The position numbers and the translations under genes were made by a program. From Gp7-AA10 sp035636095 (GTDB taxonomy: Bacteria; Acidobacteriota; Thermoanaerobaculia; Gp7-AA8), in the NCBI GenBank assembly GCA_035636095.1, contig DASPZU010000089.1:1-64000 (forward strand): DNA of 64,000 bases, in the 5' to 3' direction. Of the stretch, positions 40,040 to 49,346 are shown in pieces; within the stretch, counting starts at the first letter, position 1; the number at the start of each line of letters is the position of its first letter. The notes beneath the pieces were generated by a model. The model was not told the DNA's origin. It did no database searches and saw nothing but the letters and a program-made list of their open reading frames with translations.

Positions 40040-41764
40040 ATGCAGCCGAAAGAAGCGTGGGGACACGCAACCGCCGCGCTCGATCGGTTCCGCCGCGTCG
40101 GCTGGTTCGATTTTCTCCTCCTCGCCGGAATCGTCGGCGCGGTCTTCGGCGTCCTCTCGCTGGCCGGCGAATGGCGCGAATTCCGGCCCGCGGTTCACAT
40201 CGATCTCTCGCCCAAGGCACTGCCGGTCTATGTTTTCTATTCGCTGTCGCGGGGCCTGCTGGCGTATGTTTGCTCGCTTTTTTTCACACTGACGTACGGC
40301 TACTGGGCGGCCAAGGATCGCGTCGCTCAGCGCGTTCTGCTTCCGCTCCTCGACATCCTGCAGAGCATTCCCGTTCTGGGATTCATGCCGGGCGTCGTGC
40401 TCAGCCTCGTGAAAGTTTTTCCGGGCAGCAACATCGGACTCGAGCTGGCGTCGATCCTGATGATCTTCACGGGCCAGGCGTGGAACATGACCTTCAGCTT
40501 CTATCACTCCATCCGTTCCGTTCCCGCGGATCAGATCGAGGCCGCGACCGTCTATCGCTTCAACTGGTGGGAGCGATTCAAGTGGGTGGAGCTGCCTTTC
40601 TCGATGATCGGGCTGGTCTGGAACAGCATGATGAGCATGGCGGGCGGGTGGTTCTTTCTCATGATCACCGAGTCGTTTGTCCTGGGCGACAAAGATTTCC
40701 GCCTTCCCGGCATCGGCTCGTACATGAGCGTCGCCGTCGCCAGGGGTGACGTGGCGGCGATGCTGTGGGCGATCGCGGCCATGATTCTGATGATCGTGGT
40801 GCTCGATCAGCTCCTGTGGCGTCCGGTGGTGGTGTGGTCGGAAAAATTTCGCGTCGAGGAAGGGGCGAGCGAGCAGACGTCGTCGTCGTGGTTCTACGAC
40901 TTTCTTCGCCACTCCATGATCCTGAAATGGATTCGCGAGGCCTGGGAGCGAGTGAGCAAATCAGAAAAGCCGCGCGCTCCGCAACCTGAACCCGTCGAAC
41001 GAAAACCGAAGCCGATGAGCAACGCGCTGTCGCTGATTCTCCTCATCGTTCTCGTGGGCGGGCTGTTCTTCGGCGCATGGAAACTCTTCGCGCTACTGCG
41101 ACTCTTGTCGTCGCACAAAATTCTGCCCATTGTCGAGGCGGGGGGATTCACCCTCGGGCGCGTGTTGCTCTCGACTGCGCTGGGCACGTTGTGGACGCTA
41201 CCCGCCGGCCTGGCAATCGGGCTGTCGCCGAAACTCTCGCGGATCTTCCAGCCCATCGTTCAGATCGCGGCCTCGTTTCCTGCGCCGATGCTCTTTCCGC
41301 TCGTGATCGCGGGTCTGAAAGCGGTTGGCGTTTCGCTGGGGTGGGGGAGTGTGGTGCTGATGTTGCTCGGCACGCAGTGGTACATCCTCTTCAACGTCAT
41401 TGCCGGCGCCATGTCGATTCCGGCCGATCTGCGCGAGGTCGCGCGCAGCTATCACCTGAATATGATGATGCGATTCCGATCGCTGTACCTGCCGGCAGTC
41501 TTTCCGTATCTCGTCACCGGATGGGTGACGGCGGCCGGCGGCGCCTGGAACGCCAGCATCGTCGCGGAATTCGTGACCTTCAGAGGAGAGGTGCTGACCA
41601 CCAGGGGACTTGGCGCGCAGATCAGCGTGGCGGCAGAGCACGCCGATTTTCCCGCGCTGGCTGCCAGTGTGATTTTGATGGCAGCCGTCGTAGTGTTGTT
41701 CAATAGAAGCGTCTGGCGGCGGCTGTACGCGCTCGCTGAAGAGCGTTTTTCACTCAGTAAATGA
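40040..41764 (+). CDS. ABC importer permease, two fused membrane domains (nitrate/sulfonate type)
   Basis: The 574-residue protein contains two binding-protein-dependent permease domains in one chain. The first, about residues 20-265, has an EAA-type loop near AATVYRFNWWERFKWVELP. The second, about 325-570, has EVARSYHLNMMMRFRSLYLP. A Pro/Lys-rich linker at about 300-320 joins them. The closest type is the NitT/TauT family, usually built from two separate copies, so the fusion gives a one-gene heterodimer. No periplasmic binding protein gene is adjacent. It overlaps the ATPase gene by ATGA. The substrate is unknown. Confidence 0.88.
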   Translation: MQPKEAWGHATAALDRFRRVGWFDFLLLAGIVGAVFGVLSLAGEWREFRPAVHIDLSPKALPVYVFYSLSRGLLAYVCSLFFTLTYGYWAAKDRVAQRVLLPLLDILQSIPVLGFMPGVVLSLVKVFPGSNIGLELASILMIFTGQAWNMTFSFYHSIRSVPADQIEAATVYRFNWWERFKWVELPFSMIGLVWNSMMSMAGGWFFLMITESFVLGDKDFRLPGIGSYMSVAVARGDVAAMLWAIAAMILMIVVLDQLLWRPVVVWSEKFRVEEGASEQTSSSWFYDFLRHSMILKWIREAWERVSKSEKPRAPQPEPVERKPKPMSNALSLILLIVLVGGLFFGAWKLFALLRLLSSHKILPIVEAGGFTLGRVLLSTALGTLWTLPAGLAIGLSPKLSRIFQPIVQIAASFPAPMLFPLVIAGLKAVGVSLGWGSVVLMLLGTQWYILFNVIAGAMSIPADLREVARSYHLNMMMRFRSLYLPAVFPYLVTGWVTAAGGAWNASIVAEFVTFRGEVLTTRGLGAQISVAAEHADFPALAASVILMAAVVVLFNRSVWRRLYALAEERFSLSK

Positions 41765-43062
41765 CGACTCTCGAGACTCCGACTGCCACCGACACGCTCT
41801 GCGAAGCGCGCGGCGTGACCCACGAGTACGTCATGCCCAACGGGAGCAAGCTGCGCGTTCTCGACGGCATCGACATCGCGATCAAGCCTTCGGAAGTCGT
41901 CGCGCTCCTGGGCCCCTCCGGGAGCGGCAAGTCGACGCTGCTGCGCATCCTGGCGGGACTGATCCATCCAACGCAGGGCGAAGTCTTCTATCGCGGCAAA
42001 CGCGTCACCGATCTGACGCCCGGAGTTGCGATCGTATTTCAGAGTTTCGCGCTTTATCCGTGGATGACCGTGGTCGAGAATCTCGAAGTCGTTTTGAAAG
42101 CCGCCGGTCTTGCCGATGCGGAGATTGGAAAGCGATGCGAGCGCGTCATCCGCACCGTCGGGCTGGCGGGATTCGAGGAAGCGTATCCCCGCGAGCTTTC
42201 CGGCGGCATGAAACAGCGCCTGGGCATGGCGCGCGCGCTTTCGGTCGATCCTGAGATTCTGTTCATGGACGAGCCCTTCAGCCACGTCGATGCTCTGACT
42301 GCGGAAAGCTTGCGCGCCGAGGTGATTGATTTGTGGGCGCCGGAAGGTTCGAATCCCTCGTCGATCCTGATGGTCAGTCACGACATCAACGAAGTGGTCT
42401 ACATGGCCAGCCGCATCATCGTGCTGGGCAGCCATCCCGGACGCGTGCGTACCATCGTGGAGAATCCGTTGCCGCGGCCGCGCGATCAGCGGTCACCGGA
42501 ATTCGAGCGGCTTGTCGAATACCTGCACGAGATCATCACCGGAAGCGAGCTTCCCGACGTTCCCCCCGATGTGCGCAGGCGCGAGGCTACCTCCATTCAG
42601 GCTCTGCCCGTCACGACCACCAGCGAGGTGGTTGGATTGCTGGAATATCTCGATGCCCACGGCGGCAAGGATGACCTGTTCGAAATCTCGGCCAACGCCC
42701 ATCAGGAATTCGGCCGCGTCATCGCCATCACCAAAGCGGCCGAGATCCTCGGTTTCGTCGACACGCCGAAACAGGAAGTCGTGCTCACGCCGCTGGGACG
42801 TCAATTCGTTCGCGCCGGTGCCGACGAGCGGAAGCCGATCTGGCGGACGCAGCTCCTCAACATCAAGCTGTTCCGCGATTTCTACAACCGGCTGCAACAG
42901 CATCCCGACGAGCCGATCTCCGCCGACGACATCAAGGAAGTAATCATCATCGCGCTGCCGCACGAGAACTACGAGGTCATGTTCGACACGCTTGTTCGAT
43001 GGGCGCGCTTCGGCAACCTGTTCGCGTACGACGAGGACACCGAGAAGGTCACGCTGGAGTGA
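41761..43062 (+). CDS. ABC importer ATPase with AAA-associated C-terminal domain
   Basis: The ATPase half spans residues 1-260: Walker A LLGPSGSGKSTLLRILAG, Q loop VFQSFALYPWMT, signature LSGGMKQRLGMARAL, Walker B ILFMDEPFSH and the H loop MVSHD. It is the nitrate/taurine subtype. Residues about 285-430 form an extra domain of the AAA-associated type (VVGLLEYLDAHGGKDDLFEI, then TPLGRQFVRA) found on some of these ATPases and thought to regulate them. It is coupled to the fused permease. Together they make a complete importer except for the binding protein. Confidence 0.92.
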   Translation: MTTLETPTATDTLCEARGVTHEYVMPNGSKLRVLDGIDIAIKPSEVVALLGPSGSGKSTLLRILAGLIHPTQGEVFYRGKRVTDLTPGVAIVFQSFALYPWMTVVENLEVVLKAAGLADAEIGKRCERVIRTVGLAGFEEAYPRELSGGMKQRLGMARALSVDPEILFMDEPFSHVDALTAESLRAEVIDLWAPEGSNPSSILMVSHDINEVVYMASRIIVLGSHPGRVRTIVENPLPRPRDQRSPEFERLVEYLHEIITGSELPDVPPDVRRREATSIQALPVTTTSEVVGLLEYLDAHGGKDDLFEISANAHQEFGRVIAITKAAEILGFVDTPKQEVVLTPLGRQFVRAGADERKPIWRTQLLNIKLFRDFYNRLQQHPDEPISADDIKEVIIIALPHENYEVMFDTLVRWARFGNLFAYDEDTEKVTLE

Positions 43063-43071
43063 CGCAGGTCC

Positions 43072-43533
43072 TCACACTCCCGCGCTGCGCAGAGCCTCGA
43101 TGACCTGATCAGCGCCCGACGCGGCCGCGATCTGATCGACCACCTTCGGATTCTGCGACAGCCGCGCCAGCGAGGCCAGGAGCTGCAGGTGCTGTTCGCG
43201 CTTTCCCTCCGGCGATACGAACGCGAAGATCAGTCGCGGGTCGCGGCGGCCCGCAATCGTCCCTTCCGCATTGGCGCCGAGGGCGAGGACGAAGTTGTCG
43301 AGCTTGGAGCTGCGGGCATGCGGCAGCGACACGGCGCCACACATCGTCGATATCTCCTGCTCGCGTTTCACGGCTGCGTCGACAATCTCGCTGACGACCG
43401 ACGCGTCGTGCACGCGACGCATCAAAGCCGTCCGGAGCAGGAGTGGGATCGCTTCGGCCACTGAACCGGCCTGAAAGTGGAGCTGAATGTCTCCGCGGTC
43501 GAGCAGCTCGGTGAGCGGCAGCGTCGCGATCAT
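43072..43533 (-). CDS. ptsN: PTS EIIA(Ntr)-like regulatory phosphoprotein
   Basis: The 153-residue product is a PTS IIA type 2 domain, with the phospho-accepting His in VSLPHARSSKLDNFVLALG at about residue 70 and a typical ending with LARLSQNPKVVDQIAAA. In proteobacteria EIIA(Ntr) binds potassium systems (TrkA, KdpD) rather than carrying sugar. The ATG at 43533 was chosen because the domain starts there; longer frames upstream lie in the divergent gene. Its neighbour is a KdpD-USP-like gene, which fits a potassium-linked role. Confidence 0.85.
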   Translation of the reverse strand: MIATLPLTELLDRGDIQLHFQAGSVAEAIPLLLRTALMRRVHDASVVSEIVDAAVKREQEISTMCGAVSLPHARSSKLDNFVLALGANAEGTIAGRRDPRLIFAFVSPEGKREQHLQLLASLARLSQNPKVVDQIAAASGADQVIEALRSAGV

Positions 43534-43593
43534 CACATCGGATTGTCCGCCATTCTGGCAGCGTCCGCTACCACAAATCCTTCGAGATTCTTT

Positions 43594-44034
43594 TTGCGCG
43601 CCTCCGCTCTTCTTCCGGATTCGCGTCGCCGCGATTTGCCGCTCGACGTTACGTCCGCGGCCGCCGAGACACGGCTGGCGGTCGCTGTTCCATACGATCC
43701 GGTGGTCGCCAAGGCGCTCCTGCTCCGGGCATCGCGTCTGGCCGGCCGCATGAACACGAAATGGTATGCGCTCTATGTGCATCGCCGCCCCGATCACCCC
43801 GAGAACATGCCGGCGACGCAGCATCGATTGATGATCGAGAACGTGCAGCTCGCGATGTCGCTCGGCGATTTTGGCCGGAAGGAACACATTGGACTTCTGG
43901 TGATCGGACAGCCGACACGCCGCGGAGTGTTCGGGCGCATGAATCCGGGAATCGTCAGCCAGATCATCGATCAGATGCGAGGGTTTGACGTTTTTGTGGT
44001 CATGGGGCGCGAAAGATCTGACGACGGTAGTTGA
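43594..44034 (+). CDS. USP-like protein related to the KdpD sensor domain (second copy)
   Basis: About 146 residues. The core begins at RLAVAVPYDPVVAKALLL and ends with LLVIGQPTRRGVFGRMN, then GFDVFVVMGR, matching the plan of the protein at 35562-35945. The start is uncertain: TTG at 43594 and another TTG near 43639 are in frame, and neither has a good ribosome site. It is divergent from ptsN and overlaps the end of the next, convergent gene by 35 bases. A sensor or nucleotide-binding role is inferred from KdpD. Confidence 0.6.
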   Translation: MRASALLPDSRRRDLPLDVTSAAAETRLAVAVPYDPVVAKALLLRASRLAGRMNTKWYALYVHRRPDHPENMPATQHRLMIENVQLAMSLGDFGRKEHIGLLVIGQPTRRGVFGRMNPGIVSQIIDQMRGFDVFVVMGRERSDDGS

Positions 44035-44959
44035 TCCGGTCCTTGGCGCCCCACGCGTACTTGTAGTCTTCCGCGCCGCGCAGAAAGTCGAAGGTCGTCG
44101 CGCCTTCGCGCACCGCCTGCTCGATGGCGTGAGCGACCATCACCGTTCCGGGGCTGTGCTTTTCGAGCGCCGGATCGTATCCGCTGAGGTAATACGCGAC
44201 CGTGCCCCGATGCGCGAATCCGTAAAACACTCCCGCGATCCGGTCGCTGCACCGCATGGCGAACATTCGCAAGGCGCCGGCATCGAACATCGCGCGCGCG
44301 ACGTCGCGATGAAAGCGCTGGATGACGTCGTCGGCCAGCATCCCCGGCATCCCGCGCTGCTGCCAGCGCGACGCATGCAATGCGAAGAGCGCGTCGAGAA
44401 ATGCGTCGAGATTTTCCGCGTTCGCATCTTCGAATGTGCACGCCAGCGAGCGTTTGTAGTAACGGAGCTTCTTTCGAAAATGCGTCGAGAGCAGATTGTG
44501 GAGCTCGTCTCCGGCACCTTCGATCGAGAGCACCACGCATCGGTCCTGCTCCTCGACGCTGTCGCTCCAGCCCTCCGGCAGCGGCATCTCGAGTAGGGGG
44601 GAAGAATCGCGGAGCTGCTGCAGGTCCCACATCTGACAGTCAATTTCCGCGAGATTCAGCGGAGCGCTGCCGATGACATCGAGATAATCGCTGATGCCGG
44701 TGCCGAGGAACATGCCCAGAGATTCGCCATCCTCGCGGATCACGTAGAGAGGCGCGAGAGCTTTCAGCCGGCCGTGATCGCGCGTCGCGATGACGTTCAG
44801 ATCGTTCGAACCGAAATGCCGCCACCACGGCAGAAGCCACATCGGCGACTGAAAGGGCGTGGTATTTGCCGCCTCGCGCCATAATTCGAGCCACGGCGTT
44901 GCGATGGCCGCCAGTTCTTCCGAGGTGGTGATGACATTTGTCTCCACGGCGGCGCGCAT
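44000..44959 (-). CDS. FemAB/CelD-like GNAT-fold acyltransferase
   Basis: The 319-residue product has the double-GNAT plan of the BioF2/CelD group: an early FQSPMWLLPWWRHFG, a central region LLSTHFRKKLRYYKRSLA, a GVFYGFAHRGTVAYYLSGYD strand, and an end with AVREGATTFDFLRGAEDYK and WGAKD. Relatives are linked to exopolysaccharide or peptidoglycan modification. The ATG at 44959 was chosen because upstream text is antisense to the MBL gene. It diverges from that gene with a gap of only nine bases. Confidence 0.82.
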   Translation of the reverse strand: MRAAVETNVITTSEELAAIATPWLELWREAANTTPFQSPMWLLPWWRHFGSNDLNVIATRDHGRLKALAPLYVIREDGESLGMFLGTGISDYLDVIGSAPLNLAEIDCQMWDLQQLRDSSPLLEMPLPEGWSDSVEEQDRCVVLSIEGAGDELHNLLSTHFRKKLRYYKRSLACTFEDANAENLDAFLDALFALHASRWQQRGMPGMLADDVIQRFHRDVARAMFDAGALRMFAMRCSDRIAGVFYGFAHRGTVAYYLSGYDPALEKHSPGTVMVAHAIEQAVREGATTFDFLRGAEDYKYAWGAKDRINYRRQIFRAP

Positions 44960-44968
44960 TGTAATCGG

Positions 44969-45817
44969 ATGATCGACAAAGATTTCTTCACCATCCCCAC
45001 CGAGCACTTCACCATCGAAGGCCGCTCGCGCGCGGGACACGAGACGTATTTTCGAATTCGCGAGCTCGGCGTTGTGCTCGACATCGGCCGCTGTCCCGAC
45101 CTGGTCATCGGCGTGCCCGACATCTTCATCACGCACGCCCACCTCGATCACGCCCTCGGCATTCCGTTTTACGCGGGCCAGCGGCACCTGCAGCGCATTC
45201 CGGGAGGTCGCGTCTTCGTGCCGCGCGAAGCGGCCGACGATTTCCGCGCGCTCATGCTGTTGCATCAGAAACTCGAGGACACCGACTACGACATCGAAAT
45301 CGTCGGCGTCGCAGATGGTGAAGCGATCGCGTTAGGCAAGGGGCACGAGGCGCGGGGACATCAGGCCACCCATCGCGTGGCGGCGCGCGCCTACGAATTC
45401 CTCGAAGTCCGTCATCACCTCTTGCCGGAGTTCGCCGGCCGCGATGACATCGGCGATCTTCGGCGGCGCGGCACGAAGGTGGCCGAGGAGTATCGCCATC
45501 CTCTGCTCTTCTACACCGGCGATACCGATCGTGGCATTCTCGAGTCGAATGGCGCACTCTTCAAAGCCGAGGTGCTGATCATTGAATGTTCCTTCATCGC
45601 CGATGGCGATCGGGAGCGCGCCGCCCGCTATCGTCACATGCACTTCGACGACATCGCGGAGTTTGCCGATCGTTTCGAGAATCGTCTCATCGTGCTGACC
45701 CATTTCAGCCGACGCTATTCACGTGGGGACATCCACGATGAGATCCGGCGCCGATGTCCGGCCGTGATCCGCGAGCGGTTGCGGCTTGCTTTACCGGAGC
45801 CTTTTCAGCGATTGTGA
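44969..45817 (+). CDS. Metallo-beta-lactamase fold hydrolase, RNase Z-like
   Basis: The 282-residue product has the metal-binding signature THAHLDHALG (about residues 51-60), a later LFYTGDTDRGIL with the bridging Asp (about 178-189), and LIVLTHFSRRYS with a late His near 243. This order matches the RNase Z/ElaC branch, though the protein is short and lacks an obvious exosite arm. It may be a phosphodiesterase acting on RNA or small molecules. It shares a GTGA junction with the next gene. Confidence 0.82.
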   Translation: MIDKDFFTIPTEHFTIEGRSRAGHETYFRIRELGVVLDIGRCPDLVIGVPDIFITHAHLDHALGIPFYAGQRHLQRIPGGRVFVPREAADDFRALMLLHQKLEDTDYDIEIVGVADGEAIALGKGHEARGHQATHRVAARAYEFLEVRHHLLPEFAGRDDIGDLRRRGTKVAEEYRHPLLFYTGDTDRGILESNGALFKAEVLIIECSFIADGDRERAARYRHMHFDDIAEFADRFENRLIVLTHFSRRYSRGDIHDEIRRRCPAVIRERLRLALPEPFQRL

Positions 45818-47346
45818 CTTTCGCATTGAAATTGCAGTCGGGCCGAGCAGTGAGGAAGGTAGCGGTTGCGCTCATCCTGATCGTCCTCTTTGCGCCGGGC
45901 GACTCGGATGCGGCCAGGAAGAGGCGGCGCATGCGCCACAAAAGGGCGCCGGTCGTGCCCGCCGAGGTGGCGGTCGGCAACACGCTGGAAGAGCGCCTGG
46001 ATTCGCTCGCCAACGGCAAAACCGCCAGCGCCGCCGACACCAGCATCCAGATCGTCGAAGTCGATAACGGCCACCTGGTCGCCGAGCGCAACGCGCATAT
46101 GCCGCTCGCGCCCGCATCGAACATGAAGTTGTTCACCACCGGCGCGGCCGTCGATCTCCTGCATCCCGACTTCGAGATCACCACCACGCTTTTCGTTCGC
46201 GGCAACATCGATCCGGCCGGCACGCTGGCCGGCGACGTGAAGGTAGTCGGACATGGCGACCCGACCATCGGCGGCCGATTTCACGACGGCCGCGCCACGG
46301 CGGTGATCGATGAGTGGGCCAACGATCTGAAGGCCTCCGGCATCAAGACCGTGGAAGGCGATCTGATTTTCGAATACGGCTACATGGACACCGAGTACAT
46401 CCATCCGACCTGGCCCCTCGATCAACTCGTGAACTGGTACGAGGCGCCCATCTCCGCTTTTTCCATGCAGGAAGGCTGCGTCGAAGTTCGAGTGACGCCG
46501 ACCCGCTCCGGGAAACCGTGCGCCGTGCAACTCGAGCCGCCCACGAGTTACATCAACCTGCAGAGCTCGTGCGTGACCGGCCGCGGACTGCCGTTCATCA
46601 CGCGCGTGCGCGACTCGAACACGGTGTTGATCCGCGGCGGCGTGCCGGTGCGATCGGGACCGACCGAGGTTTTCGTCACGGTGGAGAATCCGATTCACTA
46701 CTTTGCGGCTGTGACCAGCGAGACTCTCGCGCGCGACGGCATCGCGGTGCACGGTCAGGTCATCCTCACGCCGCGCGACAACCGGCCCGACTGGCGCGCC
46801 ATCGCGCAGCATTCGACGCCCCTCAGCGTGGTGGTCTACGTCATCAACAAGAAAAGTCAGAACCATTACGCCGAGCAGCTCGTGAAAATCATCGGAGCAG
46901 AAAAGAGAAGGAACGGGAACTGGCAGGCCGGGACCAGCACCGTTACGGATTGGCTCATCGGAAAGGTCGGCGTTCCCGAGGGCGAGTTTCACCAGGCGGA
47001 CGGATCGGGAATGTCCCGCGACAATCGCGCATCCGCCAGCGCATTCATCCATCTGCTGCGATACATGTGGAGGCAGCCCTATCGCGAGGATTTTGTCAGC
47101 TCGCTGCCGTACTCCGGCGATCCCGATTCGAAATTCGGCAAGCGCTTGCGAACGCCGCCATACTCGCGTCAGGTCTTTGCGAAGACCGGTTACATCGCCG
47201 GCGTGGTCGGCCTCTCAGGTTACGTGCACGGCGCGAGCGGAAAAATATACGCATTCTCATTCATTTTTAATCGCTACCACGTCGGCGTGTATGCGGTGTA
47301 TCGCTTGCAGGACGAGATGTTGAAGGAGTTGATCAAGAACGGTTGA
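45814..47346 (+). CDS. dacB: D-alanyl-D-alanine carboxypeptidase/endopeptidase, PBP4 type (S13)
   Basis: The enzyme trims or cleaves peptidoglycan cross-bridges in the periplasm. Three active-site motifs are visible: SxxK in APASNMKLFTTG, SxN in NKKSQNHYAEQL and KTG in FAKTGYIAG. The long insert between the first two motifs is typical of S13. The N-terminus has a basic start and a hydrophobic signal segment (VAVALILIVLFAPG). GTG at 45814 overlaps the MBL stop and is used here; GTG at 45850 would give a tidier signal peptide. About 510 residues. Confidence 0.9.
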   Translation: MTFALKLQSGRAVRKVAVALILIVLFAPGDSDAARKRRRMRHKRAPVVPAEVAVGNTLEERLDSLANGKTASAADTSIQIVEVDNGHLVAERNAHMPLAPASNMKLFTTGAAVDLLHPDFEITTTLFVRGNIDPAGTLAGDVKVVGHGDPTIGGRFHDGRATAVIDEWANDLKASGIKTVEGDLIFEYGYMDTEYIHPTWPLDQLVNWYEAPISAFSMQEGCVEVRVTPTRSGKPCAVQLEPPTSYINLQSSCVTGRGLPFITRVRDSNTVLIRGGVPVRSGPTEVFVTVENPIHYFAAVTSETLARDGIAVHGQVILTPRDNRPDWRAIAQHSTPLSVVVYVINKKSQNHYAEQLVKIIGAEKRRNGNWQAGTSTVTDWLIGKVGVPEGEFHQADGSGMSRDNRASASAFIHLLRYMWRQPYREDFVSSLPYSGDPDSKFGKRLRTPPYSRQVFAKTGYIAGVVGLSGYVHGASGKIYAFSFIFNRYHVGVYAVYRLQDEMLKELIKNG

Positions 47347-47350
47347 CCCC

Positions 47351-47617
47351 TCACTGAATCTGGATCCTGGACTGACTGGTCGGCCCGACCTGCAACGTAT
47401 AGACCCCGCCGACTTTGCGCACGGTCGCGACCGCCTGGAAGCCAGGGAATTTGAGGATGTCACCGAGGAGCTCGCCACCGTGGCTCTTGATGAAGAGACG
47501 GACGGCGTCGTCGGCCGCGGGAGCATCGAGGTCATGAAAAGAAACGGACTCCGGGTCGTGGGCGATCGGTTTTCCGCCGCTGTCCGTCAGATGACGTTGT
47601 TCGATCGTGAAGCGCAT
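47351..47617 (-). CDS. Hypothetical small protein
   Basis: The 88-residue frame from the ATG at 47617 is acidic and helical in the middle (DAPAADDAVRLFIKSHGGEL), ending in beta-like text (AVATVRKVGGVYTLQVGP). It is convergent with the carboxypeptidase gene and divergent from guaB. No family is recognised. The even amino-acid mix and tight packing against both neighbours suggest a real gene. Confidence 0.55.
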   Translation of the reverse strand: MRFTIEQRHLTDSGGKPIAHDPESVSFHDLDAPAADDAVRLFIKSHGGELLGDILKFPGFQAVATVRKVGGVYTLQVGPTSQSRIQIQ

Positions 47618-47667
47618 CCCCGCTGGTGAAAAACGGACATGCAATTAAGGTGCAATCGTGCCTGTTC

Positions 47668-47673
47668 TATACT
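47668..47673 (+). promoter_or_regulatory. Possible -10 element for guaB
   Basis: TATACT lies about 19 bases before the guaB ATG, in the 74-base gap from the divergent small gene. No good -35 box is seen at the usual spacing. Confidence 0.25.
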
Positions 47674-47691
47674 GGTTCAAAAGGGCTGGCC

Positions 47692-49254
47692 ATGAGCGAC
47701 GAACGTGTACTCAGCGAAATCCCGGTCATCGGTCGCATCGATCTTCGCGAAGTCGAGAAGCCGGAATCGGTTCCCTCGGAAAGATTTGCCGAGCCGATCC
47801 CACTCGGACTGACCTTCGATGATGTCCTGCTGCGTCCCGCCAAATCGGAGCTGCACCCGAACTTCGTCGACGTCTCGACGCGGTTGACGCGCGACATCAG
47901 GCTCAACATTCCCATCATCTCGGCCGCGATGGATACGGTGACCGAGGCGCGGCTCGCCATCGCGATGGCGCAGCAGGGGGGCCTGGGAGTCATCCACAAA
48001 AACATGACCATCGAGCAGCAGGCCGAAGAGGTCGACAAGGTGAAACGCTCCGAGGCCGGCATGATCGTCGATCCGGTCACCATGCGGCCCTGGCAGACGA
48101 TCTCGGAAGCGTTGCAGGTAATGGAGAAGTACAAGATTTCCGGCGTGCCGGTCACCGACGCCAACGGAAAGTTGGTCGGCATTCTCACCAACCGCGATCT
48201 GCGATTCGAAACGCGATTCGATCTTCCCATCGCGGAGAGGATGACCAAGGAAAATCTCGTCACCACGCCGGTCGGCACCACGCTCGAGCAGGCGCGCGAA
48301 GTTCTGCATCACCATCGCATCGAGAAGCTCCTGGTCGTCGACTCGAACGGCGACCTCAAAGGTCTCATCACCGTCAAGGACATTCAGAAAGCGCGGCGCT
48401 ATCCACAGGCCGCCAAGGATCCGCTGGGGCGACTGCGCTGTGGCGCGGCCATCGGGATCGGCAAGGAAGGCCTCGATCGCGCGCGTGCGCTGATCGACGC
48501 CAAGGTCGACGTGGTGGTGATCGACTCTGCGCATGCACATTCGACCGGCGTGATGGATCTCATCAGGCAGTTCAAGAAGCTCTTTCCCGACACTCCGCTC
48601 ATCGCGGGCAATGTCGCGACGTTCGAAGGCACGCGCGATCTCATCGAGCTCGGTGTCGATGCCGTGAAGGTCGGCATCGGGCCGGGATCGATCTGTACCA
48701 CACGCGTCGTCGCCGGCGCGGGTGTTCCGCAGATCAGCGCAGTCATCGAATGCGCCAAGGCCGCCGAGAAGTACGACATCCCCATCATCAGCGATGGTGG
48801 AATCAAGTTCTCGGGCGATATCACCAAGGCCATCGCCGCCGGCGCGCACGCGGTGATGATCGGATCGCTCTTCGCCGGAACCGACGAGGCCCCCGGCGAG
48901 ACCATTCTCTATCAGGGCCGCACCTTCAAGGCCTATCGCGGAATGGGATCGATCGGCGCGATGCAGCAGGGATCGAAGGACCGTTACTTCCAGGAAGACG
49001 CCGATGTTTCCAAACTCGTCCCGGAAGGCATCGAAGGCAAAGTTCCGTACAAAGGATCGCTGGGCGCGATGGTTCCGCAGCTGGTGGGCGGGCTGCGCTC
49101 GGGGATGGGACTGACCGGCTCGCGCAACGTCGAGGACCTTCGCACGAAGTCGCAGTTCGTTCGCATCACCGCCGCCGGTTTGCGCGAGTCGCACGCGCAT
49201 GACGTGATGATCACGAAGGAAGCGCCGAACTACCAGATTGAGCCCCGGGATTAG
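47692..49254 (+). CDS. guaB: Inosine-5'-monophosphate dehydrogenase
   Basis: This enzyme oxidises IMP to XMP with NAD, the first committed step to GMP. The 520-residue protein has the N-terminal LTFDDVLLRPAKSEL, two CBS domains at about residues 128-250, the catalytic loop GIGPGSICTTRVVAGAGVPQ with the active Cys, and the end motif YRGMGSIGAM. A longer start 66 bases upstream is less likely; the ATG at 47692 gives normal family length. Residues 1-30 extend slightly beyond many GuaB proteins. Confidence 0.96.
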   Translation: MSDERVLSEIPVIGRIDLREVEKPESVPSERFAEPIPLGLTFDDVLLRPAKSELHPNFVDVSTRLTRDIRLNIPIISAAMDTVTEARLAIAMAQQGGLGVIHKNMTIEQQAEEVDKVKRSEAGMIVDPVTMRPWQTISEALQVMEKYKISGVPVTDANGKLVGILTNRDLRFETRFDLPIAERMTKENLVTTPVGTTLEQAREVLHHHRIEKLLVVDSNGDLKGLITVKDIQKARRYPQAAKDPLGRLRCGAAIGIGKEGLDRARALIDAKVDVVVIDSAHAHSTGVMDLIRQFKKLFPDTPLIAGNVATFEGTRDLIELGVDAVKVGIGPGSICTTRVVAGAGVPQISAVIECAKAAEKYDIPIISDGGIKFSGDITKAIAAGAHAVMIGSLFAGTDEAPGETILYQGRTFKAYRGMGSIGAMQQGSKDRYFQEDADVSKLVPEGIEGKVPYKGSLGAMVPQLVGGLRSGMGLTGSRNVEDLRTKSQFVRITAAGLRESHAHDVMITKEAPNYQIEPRD

Positions 49255-49257
49255 TTT

Positions 49258-49340
49258 GTCATCCCGAGCATAGCGGGCGGTGCCCAACTGCAGTTTCGTG
49301 CCTCCCGCCCACACCGATTCCTCACTGCGCTCGGAATGAC
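49258..49340. repeat. Intergenic inverted repeat (GTCATCCCGAGC / GCTCGGAATGAC)
   Basis: Imperfect 12-base outer arms at 49258-49269 and 49329-49340 enclose a second GGGCGG/CCCGCC pair. The element fills the gap between guaB and the next gene and probably acts as a terminator or a dispersed repeat copy. Confidence 0.6.
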
Positions 49341-49346
49341 ATCGCC

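Noticed and set aside
45805..47052. Minus-strand frame across the carboxypeptidase
   Set aside because: The plus-strand SxxK, SxN and KTG motifs are decisive.
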